Positions 34,299 to 42,719 of a stretch of 49,318 bases of DNA are shown here, piece by piece. Each line of letters starts with the position of its first letter. Position 1 is the stretch's first letter. The notes below the pieces were generated by a model. It had not been told where the DNA came from and did no database searches. It saw only the letters and a list, made by a program, of their open reading frames with translations. The stretch lies in contig CAMBQN010000019.1 in NCBI GenBank assembly GCA_945870025.1, positions 1 to 49,318 of the forward strand, given 5' to 3'. This stretch comes from Akkermansia muciniphila. GTDB taxonomy: Bacteria > Verrucomicrobiota > Kiritimatiellia > RFP12 > JAAYNR01. The position numbers and the translations under genes were made by a program.

Positions 34299-36632
34299 AT
34301 GGTTTTTGGGATGCATAGCAGCCGATGGGCGCGAATGTGGGGCGTTGTGCGGCGTGTCTGCGGCAGCCGGTTTGTCTGGCGTGCGCACGCGGGAGTGCAT
34401 ACTGGAGTCCACACCGGGCGGAGCGTCTGTTCGCTGCTGAAAGTGTCGACATTATCGATACTATCGACAGTATCGATTCCTTTGGCCTTGCCCGCCTGGG
34501 CGGCCGCTCCGGTTCCTGCCTGGCGTGTGGAGGAGGCGGCGATTCGGACGGTGTTCACGCGGGGGGCGCAGGATGCGTTTGCCCTGTGCGTCCTTCCGGC
34601 CGACGTGGACGCCAGCCCGGTGGCTGCCGTGAAGGCGGAGGCGTCTGGCGTGGCGCGGCCGGTACGGGTCGTCGCGGTCGATGGCCGGCAGATCCAGGTG
34701 TTGGTCGACTGCCAGGGACTGCCGGAGAACGCGGTGGTTGCGGTTTACGGCATTGCGGGCGCGCGGCGCGCCGAGCCGGAGCCGGAGGGCGTTACGAATC
34801 CCGCGCCGATTCGCGTCGCTGCCCGCCACACGGTCGGCCAGGACCCGCCCGCGACGCTGGATGATCTCAAGCTGCTGGCGGTCCGGGCGAGTCAGCAATC
34901 GACGTTTTTCGTCTTTCCCAGTTTCGACGTCGTTGCGGCGGGGCTCGGCAAGTTTGCCAAGGGCGCCGGTTGGGATCGGCCTCTGTCGTTGCTTCGGCTC
35001 ACGTCATGGCTGGCGGTGCCACGAGAGGGTCGGTATGTCTTCGCCCTGTCCGGCGATAACGCCGCCTGGCTGCAGATTGATGGCGAGGAAGTCGTGGGGC
35101 AGGGGTACAGCCGCGGCCGGCCAACCACTCAGGAGGGGCGGCCGATCACCCTCGCCGCCGGCCTGCACCGTCTGATGGTCGACACCGCCGTGCGCACCGA
35201 CTACAGTCTCGGCGTGCGGTGGCGCCCGGTGGATACCAACACCGCCCTGCCGACGCTCGTGACCGGCGGCGATCTCACGGAGGGGCGCGTGGAGCGCCGG
35301 GATGGCGACCTGCACGTCTTCGCCCGTGTGCGGCGGGGATTGCCCTACCGTTTTCAGGGAATCCCGGCTCTGTTCTGCCCCATGACGCTCGAGGACGAGA
35401 GCGTCTGCTGGTCGGGCGGCAAGCTGGCGTACGCCTGGCAGATCGATGGCACCCCGGTTGGGAACGGACGGCGTGTTGAAACGATCCGGGTTGCGACCAA
35501 CAGGACGAATTTCGTGGTGGGGTTGATGGTATCCCGCGCCGCCGATGGAACGAATGGGTCGGCGACCGTCACGATCCCCGCCGAAACGGTCCCCGCCGTC
35601 GAATACCGCCTCTCATCGGCGTTGATCGGAGCGCCGGCGGTGTGCTACGGCAATGATCCGGTGAACCCCGAAATCCAGGTGCGGGCGACCTCACCGGATG
35701 CCACGGCTTTCACCCTTCGCGCGGAGGTGGCCGGCCGCGACGGCGCCACGGTCGTCAGCGAAACGCCCCTCACCCTCACGCGCTCGTGGGGCCGGGTTGT
35801 TTTGCCGACGGGCGAAGCGGACACCTTTCGCGAAATCCGCTGGCAGGTGCTGCACGCGGGGGTGGTGGTTAACAGCGGCCGCTGGATGTTTGACGCCCCG
35901 CCGTTTGAAAGCCTTCCCGATGGAGTGGATGGTATCTCGCTCTTGCGCGGGGGATCGGGCGTGACCCTGATCGCCCGGCGGGTCTCGAAGGGCGAGGACG
36001 CCCGTTTCACGGGCTTGCGGCGCGAACAGCGGCTGCTCTTTCTCGATGGCTTTGTGGCGGCCGCCGGTGTGGCCGATCCAGCGGCGGCCGAAGACCTGGA
36101 CCACGCCGTGGCCAACGGTCCCGACGGTGTCTCCGTGGCCTATCAACGGCTCGGCCTGCAGACGCTGAAAGATGCGGGTGATCCGCACGGCGGGGCGCGG
36201 CTCGCGCCGCTCGCCTCTCTGGGGGGGCTGCTTCCGAGGGACGTCGTGCTGCTGGCACCCGATCTCTCCGGCGCCCGCGATGGCGAAACGCCTGAAAGCT
36301 TTGAGCGGAGGCTGGCCGCCTTCGCCGGCGCCCTGACCGAGGCGGGCAAGACACACCTGATCCTGGTCGCGCCGCCTGCGTTCGACGTGCTGCCCGGCTG
36401 CGGCTGCGAGCCGGGTCCGGTGCCCTGCTTACATGCCCGCGCAGGCCGCCTCACCGCCGAAATCGTCTACCGGGTGGCCGACGCCTACGGGCTGATCGTC
36501 GCCGATCTCTACACGCCGTTTTCGCTCGACGCGGGCGATTCGCCGTTGATCGCCGGCGGCGTACTCACGCCGCGCGGGATGCGCAAGGCGGCGGAGGTAT
36601 TCCGCCGGGTTCTTTATTCAACGAATCGATAA
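34299..36632 (+). CDS. Secreted PA14-like / SGNH-hydrolase-like protein
   Basis: Up to 777 residues. The ATG at 34299 has AGGAAG 9 nt upstream and gives a long, Arg-rich N-region before the signal core; GTG at 34443 would give a short signal with no basic residues. The signal ends near LPAWAAA. A PA14-like sandwich follows (about 220-310: LTSWLAVPREGRYVFALSGD, WLQIDGEEVV), then Ig-like strands, and a C-terminal region (about 590-775) with VVLLAPDLSG, HLILVAPP and IVADLYTPFS in the order of an SGNH esterase, though the catalytic Ser/His are not clear. The signal core is partly encoded by array 9. A carbohydrate-related envelope role is a guess. Confidence 0.6.
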   Translation: MVFGMHSSRWARMWGVVRRVCGSRFVWRAHAGVHTGVHTGRSVCSLLKVSTLSILSTVSIPLALPAWAAAPVPAWRVEEAAIRTVFTRGAQDAFALCVLPADVDASPVAAVKAEASGVARPVRVVAVDGRQIQVLVDCQGLPENAVVAVYGIAGARRAEPEPEGVTNPAPIRVAARHTVGQDPPATLDDLKLLAVRASQQSTFFVFPSFDVVAAGLGKFAKGAGWDRPLSLLRLTSWLAVPREGRYVFALSGDNAAWLQIDGEEVVGQGYSRGRPTTQEGRPITLAAGLHRLMVDTAVRTDYSLGVRWRPVDTNTALPTLVTGGDLTEGRVERRDGDLHVFARVRRGLPYRFQGIPALFCPMTLEDESVCWSGGKLAYAWQIDGTPVGNGRRVETIRVATNRTNFVVGLMVSRAADGTNGSATVTIPAETVPAVEYRLSSALIGAPAVCYGNDPVNPEIQVRATSPDATAFTLRAEVAGRDGATVVSETPLTLTRSWGRVVLPTGEADTFREIRWQVLHAGVVVNSGRWMFDAPPFESLPDGVDGISLLRGGSGVTLIARRVSKGEDARFTGLRREQRLLFLDGFVAAAGVADPAAAEDLDHAVANGPDGVSVAYQRLGLQTLKDAGDPHGGARLAPLASLGGLLPRDVVLLAPDLSGARDGETPESFERRLAAFAGALTEAGKTHLILVAPPAFDVLPGCGCEPGPVPCLHARAGRLTAEIVYRVADAYGLIVADLYTPFSLDAGDSPLIAGGVLTPRGMRKAAEVFRRVLYSTNR
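34443..34477. repeat. 9-nt-module array 9 (signal peptide)
   Basis: About 35 bases encoding Val-Ser-Thr-Leu-Ser-Ile-Leu-Ser-Thr-Val-Ser-Ile in the signal-peptide core of the PA14/SGNH-like gene. The inverted arms here are TCGATACT (34455-34462) and AGTATCGA (34469-34476) around the same ATCGAC loop: both arms differ from the common core in a way that keeps pairing. Confidence 0.88.
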
Positions 36633-36666
36633 TATCGACATTATCGAAAAAATCGCTATTATCGAA
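36624..36666. repeat. 9-nt-module array 10 (upstream of glycosyltransferase)
   Basis: About 43 bases between the PA14/SGNH-like gene and the glycosyltransferase gene, ending 3 nt before its ATG. It has the perfect core (TCGATAAT 36626-36633, loop, ATTATCGA 36640-36647). It also overlaps the last codons and stop of the upstream gene. No Shine-Dalgarno sequence remains between it and the ATG. Confidence 0.9.
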
Positions 36667-36669
36667 ACC

Positions 36670-38103
36670 ATGACTGACCCCGACAACCTACCTCCCGATC
36701 TGGCCCGCGAGCCGCTGGCCCTGGCGCGGCTTCATCCCGAGTGGAGCGCCGCCGAGCCCGTGACCCGCTCGCAGTGGCTGGCGCTGATTGTGCTGGCCGT
36801 GGCTTTGGTGGCGGGCCTGTGTGTCGCTCCGCTGGCTACGGGACGGGCGCTCGTCTTTTTCTGCACCGCTTTTTATCTGACCGTCACCCTCTATAAACTG
36901 GTTCTGATCCGGGCGTCCATCAAGCCCGGCGCGTCGCTCGCTTTTTCGGCGGCCGATATCGCCGCATCCGAGCCGCGCGACTGGCCGCTCTATTCGATCC
37001 TGGTGCCGATGTACAAGGAGCCGGAGACGCTCCCGCAAATGGTCGCCGGTCTGCAGGCGCTCGATTACCCCGCCGACCGCAAGGATGTCCAGCTCCTGCT
37101 CGAGGCAGACGACGCGCTCACCGTCTCCGCCGCCCAGGCGATGACCCTGCCGCCCGGTTTTCGCGTCACCTTGATTCCGGCCTCGCATCCCCGCACCAAG
37201 CCCAAGGCCTGCAACGTCGGCCTCCAGCAGGCGCGCGGTCGCTATCTGGTGATCTACGACGCCGAGGATAAGCCCGAGACCGACCAGCTCAAAAAAGCGG
37301 TCCTGGCCTTTGAGCAGGCACCCGACCGGACGGCGTGCGTGCAGTCGCGGCTCAATTACTACAATCCGCGCCAGAATCTTCTCACCCGCTGGTTCGCCGC
37401 CGAATATTCCGCCTGGTTCGACATGCAACTGCCGGGGCTGGCTGCGCTGCGAACGGTGATTCCGCTCGGCGGCACGTCCAATCACTTCGTCACCGAGGTT
37501 CTGCGCGGCCTGCTGGGCTGGGACGCCTACAACGTGACCGAAGATTGCGATCTGGGCGTGCGCCTCTGCCGCGCCGGCTACACCACCTGCATGTTGCAGA
37601 CGACCACCTGGGAGGAGGCCTGCTCCAGCCTCCGCTTCTGGATCCGGCAGCGCACCCGCTGGCAGAAAGGGTACATCCAGACCTGGTTCGTCCACATGCG
37701 CCGCCCGTTCGGATTGGCGCGCGACATCGGCTGGCGCAACTTTTTCCACTTCCAGCTTCTGGTCGGCGGCGTCATCTTTTCGGCGCTGGTCAACCCGATC
37801 TTCTGGACGCTGGCGATTGTGTGGTTTGCCGTGCAGCCGGTCGGGGTCGCGGCGCTGTTTCCCGGGCCGGTCTTTGCGGCGGGGACGTTCTGCCTGTTTG
37901 TGGGTAACTTCGCCTTTGTCTATGTCAACCTGCTTGGTTGCTACAAGCGGCGCTACGACTCGTTGCTCCTGTGGAACCTGCTGACGCCGCTGTACTGGAT
38001 GCTGATGAGCTACAGCGGTTGGCGGGCGTTGTTCCAATTTTTCAGCAATCCGTTTTATTGGGAGAAGACCCAGCATGGGCTCGTTCAAAAACAGACTTTA
38101 TGA
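36670..38103 (+). CDS. Family 2 processive-type glycosyltransferase
   Basis: A 477-residue membrane enzyme. Two TMs at about 37-75, a cytoplasmic GT-A domain (about 110-340) with SILVPMYKEPETL, the DxD-like YDAEDKPE, the acceptor TED (NVTEDCDLG) and QRTRW (QxxRW) motif, then about four TMs. QxxRW and TED mark enzymes like cellulose or hyaluronan synthase, so it probably adds sugars from a nucleotide sugar to a growing polysaccharide. No PilZ domain is seen. Array 10 abuts the start. It overlaps the next gene by 29 nt. Confidence 0.88.
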   Translation: MTDPDNLPPDLAREPLALARLHPEWSAAEPVTRSQWLALIVLAVALVAGLCVAPLATGRALVFFCTAFYLTVTLYKLVLIRASIKPGASLAFSAADIAASEPRDWPLYSILVPMYKEPETLPQMVAGLQALDYPADRKDVQLLLEADDALTVSAAQAMTLPPGFRVTLIPASHPRTKPKACNVGLQQARGRYLVIYDAEDKPETDQLKKAVLAFEQAPDRTACVQSRLNYYNPRQNLLTRWFAAEYSAWFDMQLPGLAALRTVIPLGGTSNHFVTEVLRGLLGWDAYNVTEDCDLGVRLCRAGYTTCMLQTTTWEEACSSLRFWIRQRTRWQKGYIQTWFVHMRRPFGLARDIGWRNFFHFQLLVGGVIFSALVNPIFWTLAIVWFAVQPVGVAALFPGPVFAAGTFCLFVGNFAFVYVNLLGCYKRRYDSLLLWNLLTPLYWMLMSYSGWRALFQFFSNPFYWEKTQHGLVQKQTL

Positions 38104-39505
38104 TGGCGTGCCGGCCGCGCTGCTGGCGTGTGCGGTCGTCTGGATCGGGCTGCTGACGGCCGGACCGGGCGATACCACCGCCCTCGCCGTATGCCGGGAA
38201 GTGGTGGCTGGCACGGATCAGGGGCGGCAGGCGCTGGTGGGATCCTGCTGGTTCAGTCCGCTGGTGTCGATCGTTGCGCTGCCGTTTGTCTGGCTGTTGG
38301 GCGAAACGCCGTTGGCGGGTTGTGCGGCGGCAGGAGTGGCGTGGACGTTCGCCCTGGTGATTTGCGGCCGCATTCTGGAGCGCTCCTGGGCGGGCGTGCC
38401 CCTCATGGTTCTGGTGGCCTGCGCCATCACCGCCGTCGGCGGTGGGGCATCACCCGCAGTCGCCGTGCCTGCGGCGCTGGCCGTCTTTGCGCTGCGCTCG
38501 GCGGCGCTGTGGAGCCGCGATCAGCGGCTGCGCGATCTGGTCAAGCTCGGCGCCGGCCTTGCCGGGCTGATCCTCTGCGGCATGCCCGTCCTGGGCGTCA
38601 CGCTGGCGCTGGCGCTGGCCGTGCCGCTCGGCGCGCTGGCCGGATCGGATACCCGGCATCGCCTGCCGGCCGTGCTGATTCTGGGCTGGCTGCCGATGCT
38701 CTACGCGCTCGGCGTCTGGGTGTTGATGAACAGGCTCATTTTCGGATCAGGGCTGTTTTTTCTGGAAAGCCTGGGCATCGGCGGTCTGCTGACAGGGCAC
38801 GGCGCGCAGTGGATGCCCCGCCGGCCGGAGGAGCTCGCGGCGACGGCCGCCGCCGCCTATGCGCTGACGGCGAGCCTGATGACTCGCAACCGGCGCGCTG
38901 CAGCACTCGGCCTTCTGGGTCTGCTCTTCTGGGCCTGGCTGGTGGTGTTGCGCGGAGGATCGGCGGCTTGGGCCGATGCCCCCGGACGAGCGGTGCTGAT
39001 GGTGTCGGGAGTGCTGGCGCTTTGGCATCTCCGGCACGGGGGCACCGTCTGGCGGACGCCTTGGGTGACGCTGGGCGATGTGGCGCTCTTTGTGGTCGTC
39101 GCGATGATCGGCGCGCGAGGCCTGGTCCCGCCAGCCGCGAATCCGGCCGCGGCGATCATGACGCAGGTGGACGCCGATGTCCGGGCGCGTTCGCCTTACG
39201 CGCGGGTCTTTGTGTGCGGCTATGCCGGGCTGGGGTTGCTCACCGGTTCATCGAACGGACGCCTCGAATCCAACATGGACCTGTATGTCCAGACCCTCCG
39301 AGGGGATTATTACGGGCAGAATCTCTTCCTACTCGTCCCCGAGCCCGTCGGCGCGGCCGCCGCCGAAAACGTCCATATTCGTCATCCGGATCTCTACACA
39401 TCGGGCGGCGGACGGATGCTCGTCTTCCGCGATTACGGCCCGTGGCGCCTCTTTGAGATCGTCGGAGCGCCCACGGCGCGGCAGTTAGGCGTCGTTCCTA
39501 AATAA
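38075..39505 (+). CDS. Polytopic membrane protein, possible lipid-linked sugar transferase
   Basis: A 476-residue protein with about 10 hydrophobic segments (such as AALLACAVVWIGLLTAG, VSIVALPFVWLLG and LAGLILCGMPVLGVTLALALAVPLG) and a C-terminal soluble tail of about 120 residues. The topology resembles GT-C type glycosyltransferases, but no catalytic motif such as an N-terminal Asp-Glu pair is secure, so the role is unknown. GGGAGAAG precedes the ATG, which lies in the end of the glycosyltransferase gene, so both are probably translated together and act in one glycan pathway. Confidence 0.6.
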   Translation: MGSFKNRLYDGVPAALLACAVVWIGLLTAGPGDTTALAVCREVVAGTDQGRQALVGSCWFSPLVSIVALPFVWLLGETPLAGCAAAGVAWTFALVICGRILERSWAGVPLMVLVACAITAVGGGASPAVAVPAALAVFALRSAALWSRDQRLRDLVKLGAGLAGLILCGMPVLGVTLALALAVPLGALAGSDTRHRLPAVLILGWLPMLYALGVWVLMNRLIFGSGLFFLESLGIGGLLTGHGAQWMPRRPEELAATAAAAYALTASLMTRNRRAAALGLLGLLFWAWLVVLRGGSAAWADAPGRAVLMVSGVLALWHLRHGGTVWRTPWVTLGDVALFVVVAMIGARGLVPPAANPAAAIMTQVDADVRARSPYARVFVCGYAGLGLLTGSSNGRLESNMDLYVQTLRGDYYGQNLFLLVPEPVGAAAAENVHIRHPDLYTSGGGRMLVFRDYGPWRLFEIVGAPTARQLGVVPK

Positions 39506-39524
39506 TCCTTACAGCGGCCGGGAA

Positions 39525-42368
39525 CTAGTGAATCAAGCTTGAGTTGAACAAACCATCAATCGCTGCTTCGGCAACCGGAACGTCCGGCAGAAAGAGGTCG
39601 CTGGTCATGTAGTCCAGCAAGCTCGTGCGCAACTGACGGGCGGCGTGCCGGGAGGGGAGGTCAGTGACGATGTCGGCTCCGCAGACTACCATTCGTCCCG
39701 CGCCGACCTTGGCCTCGAAAATCAGCATCAAGTTTCGGTTTCCGACAAAGGAATCCACCACCCGCACGATGGGACGTAGGGCTGCCGGAAAGGCGTCCAA
39801 CCGCAACACGCAGGAGCGCATCACGGGATCCCACCACTGCCAGTCGCTGTGAAAGTCGGTCGGAAAACCTGCCAGCGCCGGATGGGCCGGATCGCAGAAC
39901 AGCCCCATGGTCATGGACACCTGCATATTTTTCATCTGAGGATTCCAGAAGACCGGCGTGAATGTCCCCGGAATCGGGTCTTTGAGGTCGGCGGCGGAAG
40001 GGATCAACAGCAAACAGCCGCCTCGCCGCAAGGTCTCTTTCGCGGCGGCATTCCAGTGGGTGGCGATCATGACGCCGGTGACGGGGGCGGCGTCCGATGA
40101 ATCGGGGTAGACCCAGATATCCCAAGCATTCGCAGGGATACCCGCCATTTCGACCCGCAGCGTCACGCGGGCTGGAACGGAGATGTTGTCCAGTGCGGCG
40201 GAGATCGTTCCCAGCCGGGTGATACCTCCCTGTGACGCCGTGGTAGCGTCAAGACGCTCCTGAGCGTAGATGCAGCCATTATCGCCAACCAGGCTCCAGC
40301 CGATGGCTCCGGTTACGTCGCAGCGGCCGTAATTCGCCAGGTCGATCGAGGCGCTGAAGACTTCGCTGCTCGTCCACACGCGCTTCGGCAGACGCGCCAG
40401 CGGCACGACAGGACCGCAAAAAGCACGCCATTTCGCCGGTGTCGTCAACCCTTTGGACTCCCACAGGGCATTCAGGATGCCGACCGGGGACGTGCCCTGA
40501 CCGGGGAAGTCGTGAATGTCCAGCAACGTAAAACCGCTCAGGCCGGGCGTACGCAAGGCCGACTCGATCTCCTCCTTGTAGAGCAGCAAGGCGAGTTGGC
40601 CGGAGGCACGGGTAAAATCGTTGGCCCATTCGAGCAGTCCTCTTTCGCGGAGGTGTTCCCGGATGATCTCGTAGTTGAACGCCCGCTGGGCACAATGATA
40701 GCGGGTGATCTCGCGCAGATCGGGATAGACCGCCCACTGTCCAACTTCATGGGTGACGAGCGGTTTGTCGAGCCCCTGGAGGCCGGGACTGTAGTCGAAA
40801 CACGTCTCCGGCGGGCGGGTGTTGAAGCGCGAGCAGTCGATCACTCGGCCGCCACTCCAGGCGATGCCGCAAAGCGGTTCACTGCCGGACACCGGCCAGG
40901 CACTCATGAAAAAATCGTCCACACGGTTCGGCGTCCACGGGTGCGACGTGGAGGTATAGAGATGCCTGGGATCCTGTTCTTGTCCGTAACGGACCTTCCG
41001 CGCCAGCACCTCCTGATGCCGACACAGGAATTCGGCGCCAGTGGCGTAGAGCTGCTCGTTGCCCATGGACAGGGTCAGGAATGATGGATGATTGCCGTAA
41101 CTATCCAGGAGGCGGGCGAGTTCCCCTGAGAGAAAATCCTCCACCTCGCGGCTTTCATCGGTTCCCGGACAGGATGTTCCGGGGAGTTCGACCTGAAAAT
41201 AGAATCCGAGTTCGTCCGCCGCCTGGAATGCCGCCTCGGGCGGGCAGCACAAGTGGAACCGCAGGAGGTTGATGCCATACGACGTGGCCGTGCCCAGGAC
41301 CTTGCGCCAGGATTCAACGTCCATGGGCGGGTGGCCGGTGAGAGGGAAGACAAAGCACTCCAGCGTCCCGCGGAAAAAAACCGTTCTCCCGTTCAACACG
41401 AACCGCGTGCCTTCCGTGCGGAGTTCGCGCATGCCGAAGGTGACGCGTCGCGTATCAGAGAACTGCGCCCCTTCGAGATCGACGCGAACTTCGTAAAGAC
41501 TCGCCGAGAACTCGTCCCAGAGCCGCACGGGGCTCGCCAGTTTCATGCGGTGTTCGACGATCTGTTCCGGGGCGCCCGTGAGTGTGTCCGACCCGATCGC
41601 CTTCACCGTTTCCGTTACCGCCGTGCTCCCTTTCGGATGGCAGGTGACGGCCATCCGTAGGCTGTCTCTGAGCCCGTGGGCATTCGCCACTTTCACACGG
41701 ATGCGGACTTCCCCGGTGGCAATGGCGGGATAGGCATCGACGCCAAGAATGCACACGGGATCGTTTGCCTGCAGTTCCATGCGACCGAGGATGCCGTTCC
41801 AATTGTGCAACCAGAGGTGATGACCGCCACAGTTGAGTTTGGTGTCGTCTTTGATCTCCGTGGTGAGATCATAGTGCTGGATCGAATGATCCGGACCGAC
41901 CTTCATGCGGGTGCGGCGATTGGCGTTATCGACCATGATCGTCAGTCGGTGCCGTCCTGTGGGCAACGCGTCGCCAAGGTCGTACACGTGAGGCGCCACC
42001 AAACTGTTGCGCGTGCCTTGGCAAACACCGTCCACCCACACCACTGTTTCCCACTGGCAGCGTTCCAGAAACAGCGTCAGGCGCTTGCCACGCCACGCTT
42101 CCGGAACTTCAACATCACGCTGGTACCAGACTGCGCCCGTGTAAGGGTAGACCGGCGTAAAACCGCTAAGGTCGCCCGTGCTGGCGGGTGGCTGCCGGGG
42201 ATTCGTGTCCACGGTACCGGGCAGCGTCGCGGCATCTCCGGCAAACGTCTCGGCGAACCAGTTCTGGCGTACGCCGTCCCCCGACAAATCCGGCCGCATC
42301 TGCCACTCTCCCGCCAGTGACAACAGGTGGGAGTGGAATACGTGACTTGTGTCCTGTGTCTTCATCAT
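39525..42368 (-). CDS. Glycoside hydrolase family 2 protein
   Basis: A 947-residue protein with no signal peptide. Family 2 layout: N-terminal sugar-binding sandwich (about 20-200, VYPYTGAVWYQRDVEVP), Ig-like domain, then the TIM barrel (about 310-610) with the acid/base in LSMGNEQL (Glu near 438) and the likely nucleophile in THEVGQW (Glu near 541). Further beta domains and a C-terminal alpha/beta region with GGCLLLIP and GRMVVCGADIV, like the amidotransferase-like tail of some bacterial GH2s. Substrate unknown. The start is taken as ATG 42368; GTG 42380 and ATG 42365 are alternatives. It converges with the membrane-protein gene. Confidence 0.88.
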   Translation of the reverse strand: MMKTQDTSHVFHSHLLSLAGEWQMRPDLSGDGVRQNWFAETFAGDAATLPGTVDTNPRQPPASTGDLSGFTPVYPYTGAVWYQRDVEVPEAWRGKRLTLFLERCQWETVVWVDGVCQGTRNSLVAPHVYDLGDALPTGRHRLTIMVDNANRRTRMKVGPDHSIQHYDLTTEIKDDTKLNCGGHHLWLHNWNGILGRMELQANDPVCILGVDAYPAIATGEVRIRVKVANAHGLRDSLRMAVTCHPKGSTAVTETVKAIGSDTLTGAPEQIVEHRMKLASPVRLWDEFSASLYEVRVDLEGAQFSDTRRVTFGMRELRTEGTRFVLNGRTVFFRGTLECFVFPLTGHPPMDVESWRKVLGTATSYGINLLRFHLCCPPEAAFQAADELGFYFQVELPGTSCPGTDESREVEDFLSGELARLLDSYGNHPSFLTLSMGNEQLYATGAEFLCRHQEVLARKVRYGQEQDPRHLYTSTSHPWTPNRVDDFFMSAWPVSGSEPLCGIAWSGGRVIDCSRFNTRPPETCFDYSPGLQGLDKPLVTHEVGQWAVYPDLREITRYHCAQRAFNYEIIREHLRERGLLEWANDFTRASGQLALLLYKEEIESALRTPGLSGFTLLDIHDFPGQGTSPVGILNALWESKGLTTPAKWRAFCGPVVPLARLPKRVWTSSEVFSASIDLANYGRCDVTGAIGWSLVGDNGCIYAQERLDATTASQGGITRLGTISAALDNISVPARVTLRVEMAGIPANAWDIWVYPDSSDAAPVTGVMIATHWNAAAKETLRRGGCLLLIPSAADLKDPIPGTFTPVFWNPQMKNMQVSMTMGLFCDPAHPALAGFPTDFHSDWQWWDPVMRSCVLRLDAFPAALRPIVRVVDSFVGNRNLMLIFEAKVGAGRMVVCGADIVTDLPSRHAARQLRTSLLDYMTSDLFLPDVPVAEAAIDGLFNSSLIH

Positions 42369-42464
42369 CTCCAATACCACCCTTCTTGAACAGGCCGAAC
42401 GACCCAGGTGAGGCGGCGGTATCCCGTCGCCTCTACCGTCTTGTTCGCACTTATTGTCACTCCG

Positions 42465-42719
42465 TCAATAATGGAATTTCGCTTGTGCGATGAGAACCGC
42501 ATCATCCTGCATCTTATAGACGAGGCGGTGTTCGTCTGTGATTCTCCGTGACCAATATCCTGCCAAAGCGTGCCGAAGGGGTTCAGGTTTCCCCGTACCT
42601 TCAAAAGGTGTTCTTGAAATCTCCTTGATTAAGGCATTGATCCGCTTAAACAACTTACGGTCTGTCTGTTGCCAATGAAGATAATCTTCCCATGCTTGGC
42701 TTGAGAAAGTGACCTTCAT
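42465..42719 (-). CDS. yoeB: YoeB-family ribosome-dependent mRNA endonuclease toxin
   Basis: An 84-residue RelE-superfamily toxin that cuts mRNA on the ribosome. It matches YoeB closely: SSQAWEDYLHWQQTDRKL, RINALIKEISR, PFEGTGKPEPLRH, WSRRITDEHRLVYK and the C-terminal KFHY, including the catalytic Glu, Arg, His and terminal Tyr positions. Its ATG overlaps the antitoxin stop (ATGA), so translation is coupled. It appears intact. Confidence 0.96.
   Translation of the reverse strand: MKVTFSSQAWEDYLHWQQTDRKLFKRINALIKEISRTPFEGTGKPEPLRHALAGYWSRRITDEHRLVYKMQDDAVLIAQAKFHY

Noticed and set aside
18513-36666. Possible CRISPR array
   Set aside because: The units are 9 nt long, directly tandem without spacers, and spread over many gene starts; no cas gene is present.
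36688-38088. Long antisense frame in the glycosyltransferase gene
   Set aside because: The plus-strand frame has QxxRW, TED and membrane segments; the antisense frame has none.
39512-39540. Cluster of restriction-site-like words (GCGGCCG, ACTAGT, AAGCTT) resembling vector polylinker
   Set aside because: The right half is the 3' end of the GH2 coding sequence (codons for NSSLIH and stop), and the surrounding DNA is continuous with both genes; taken as chance.
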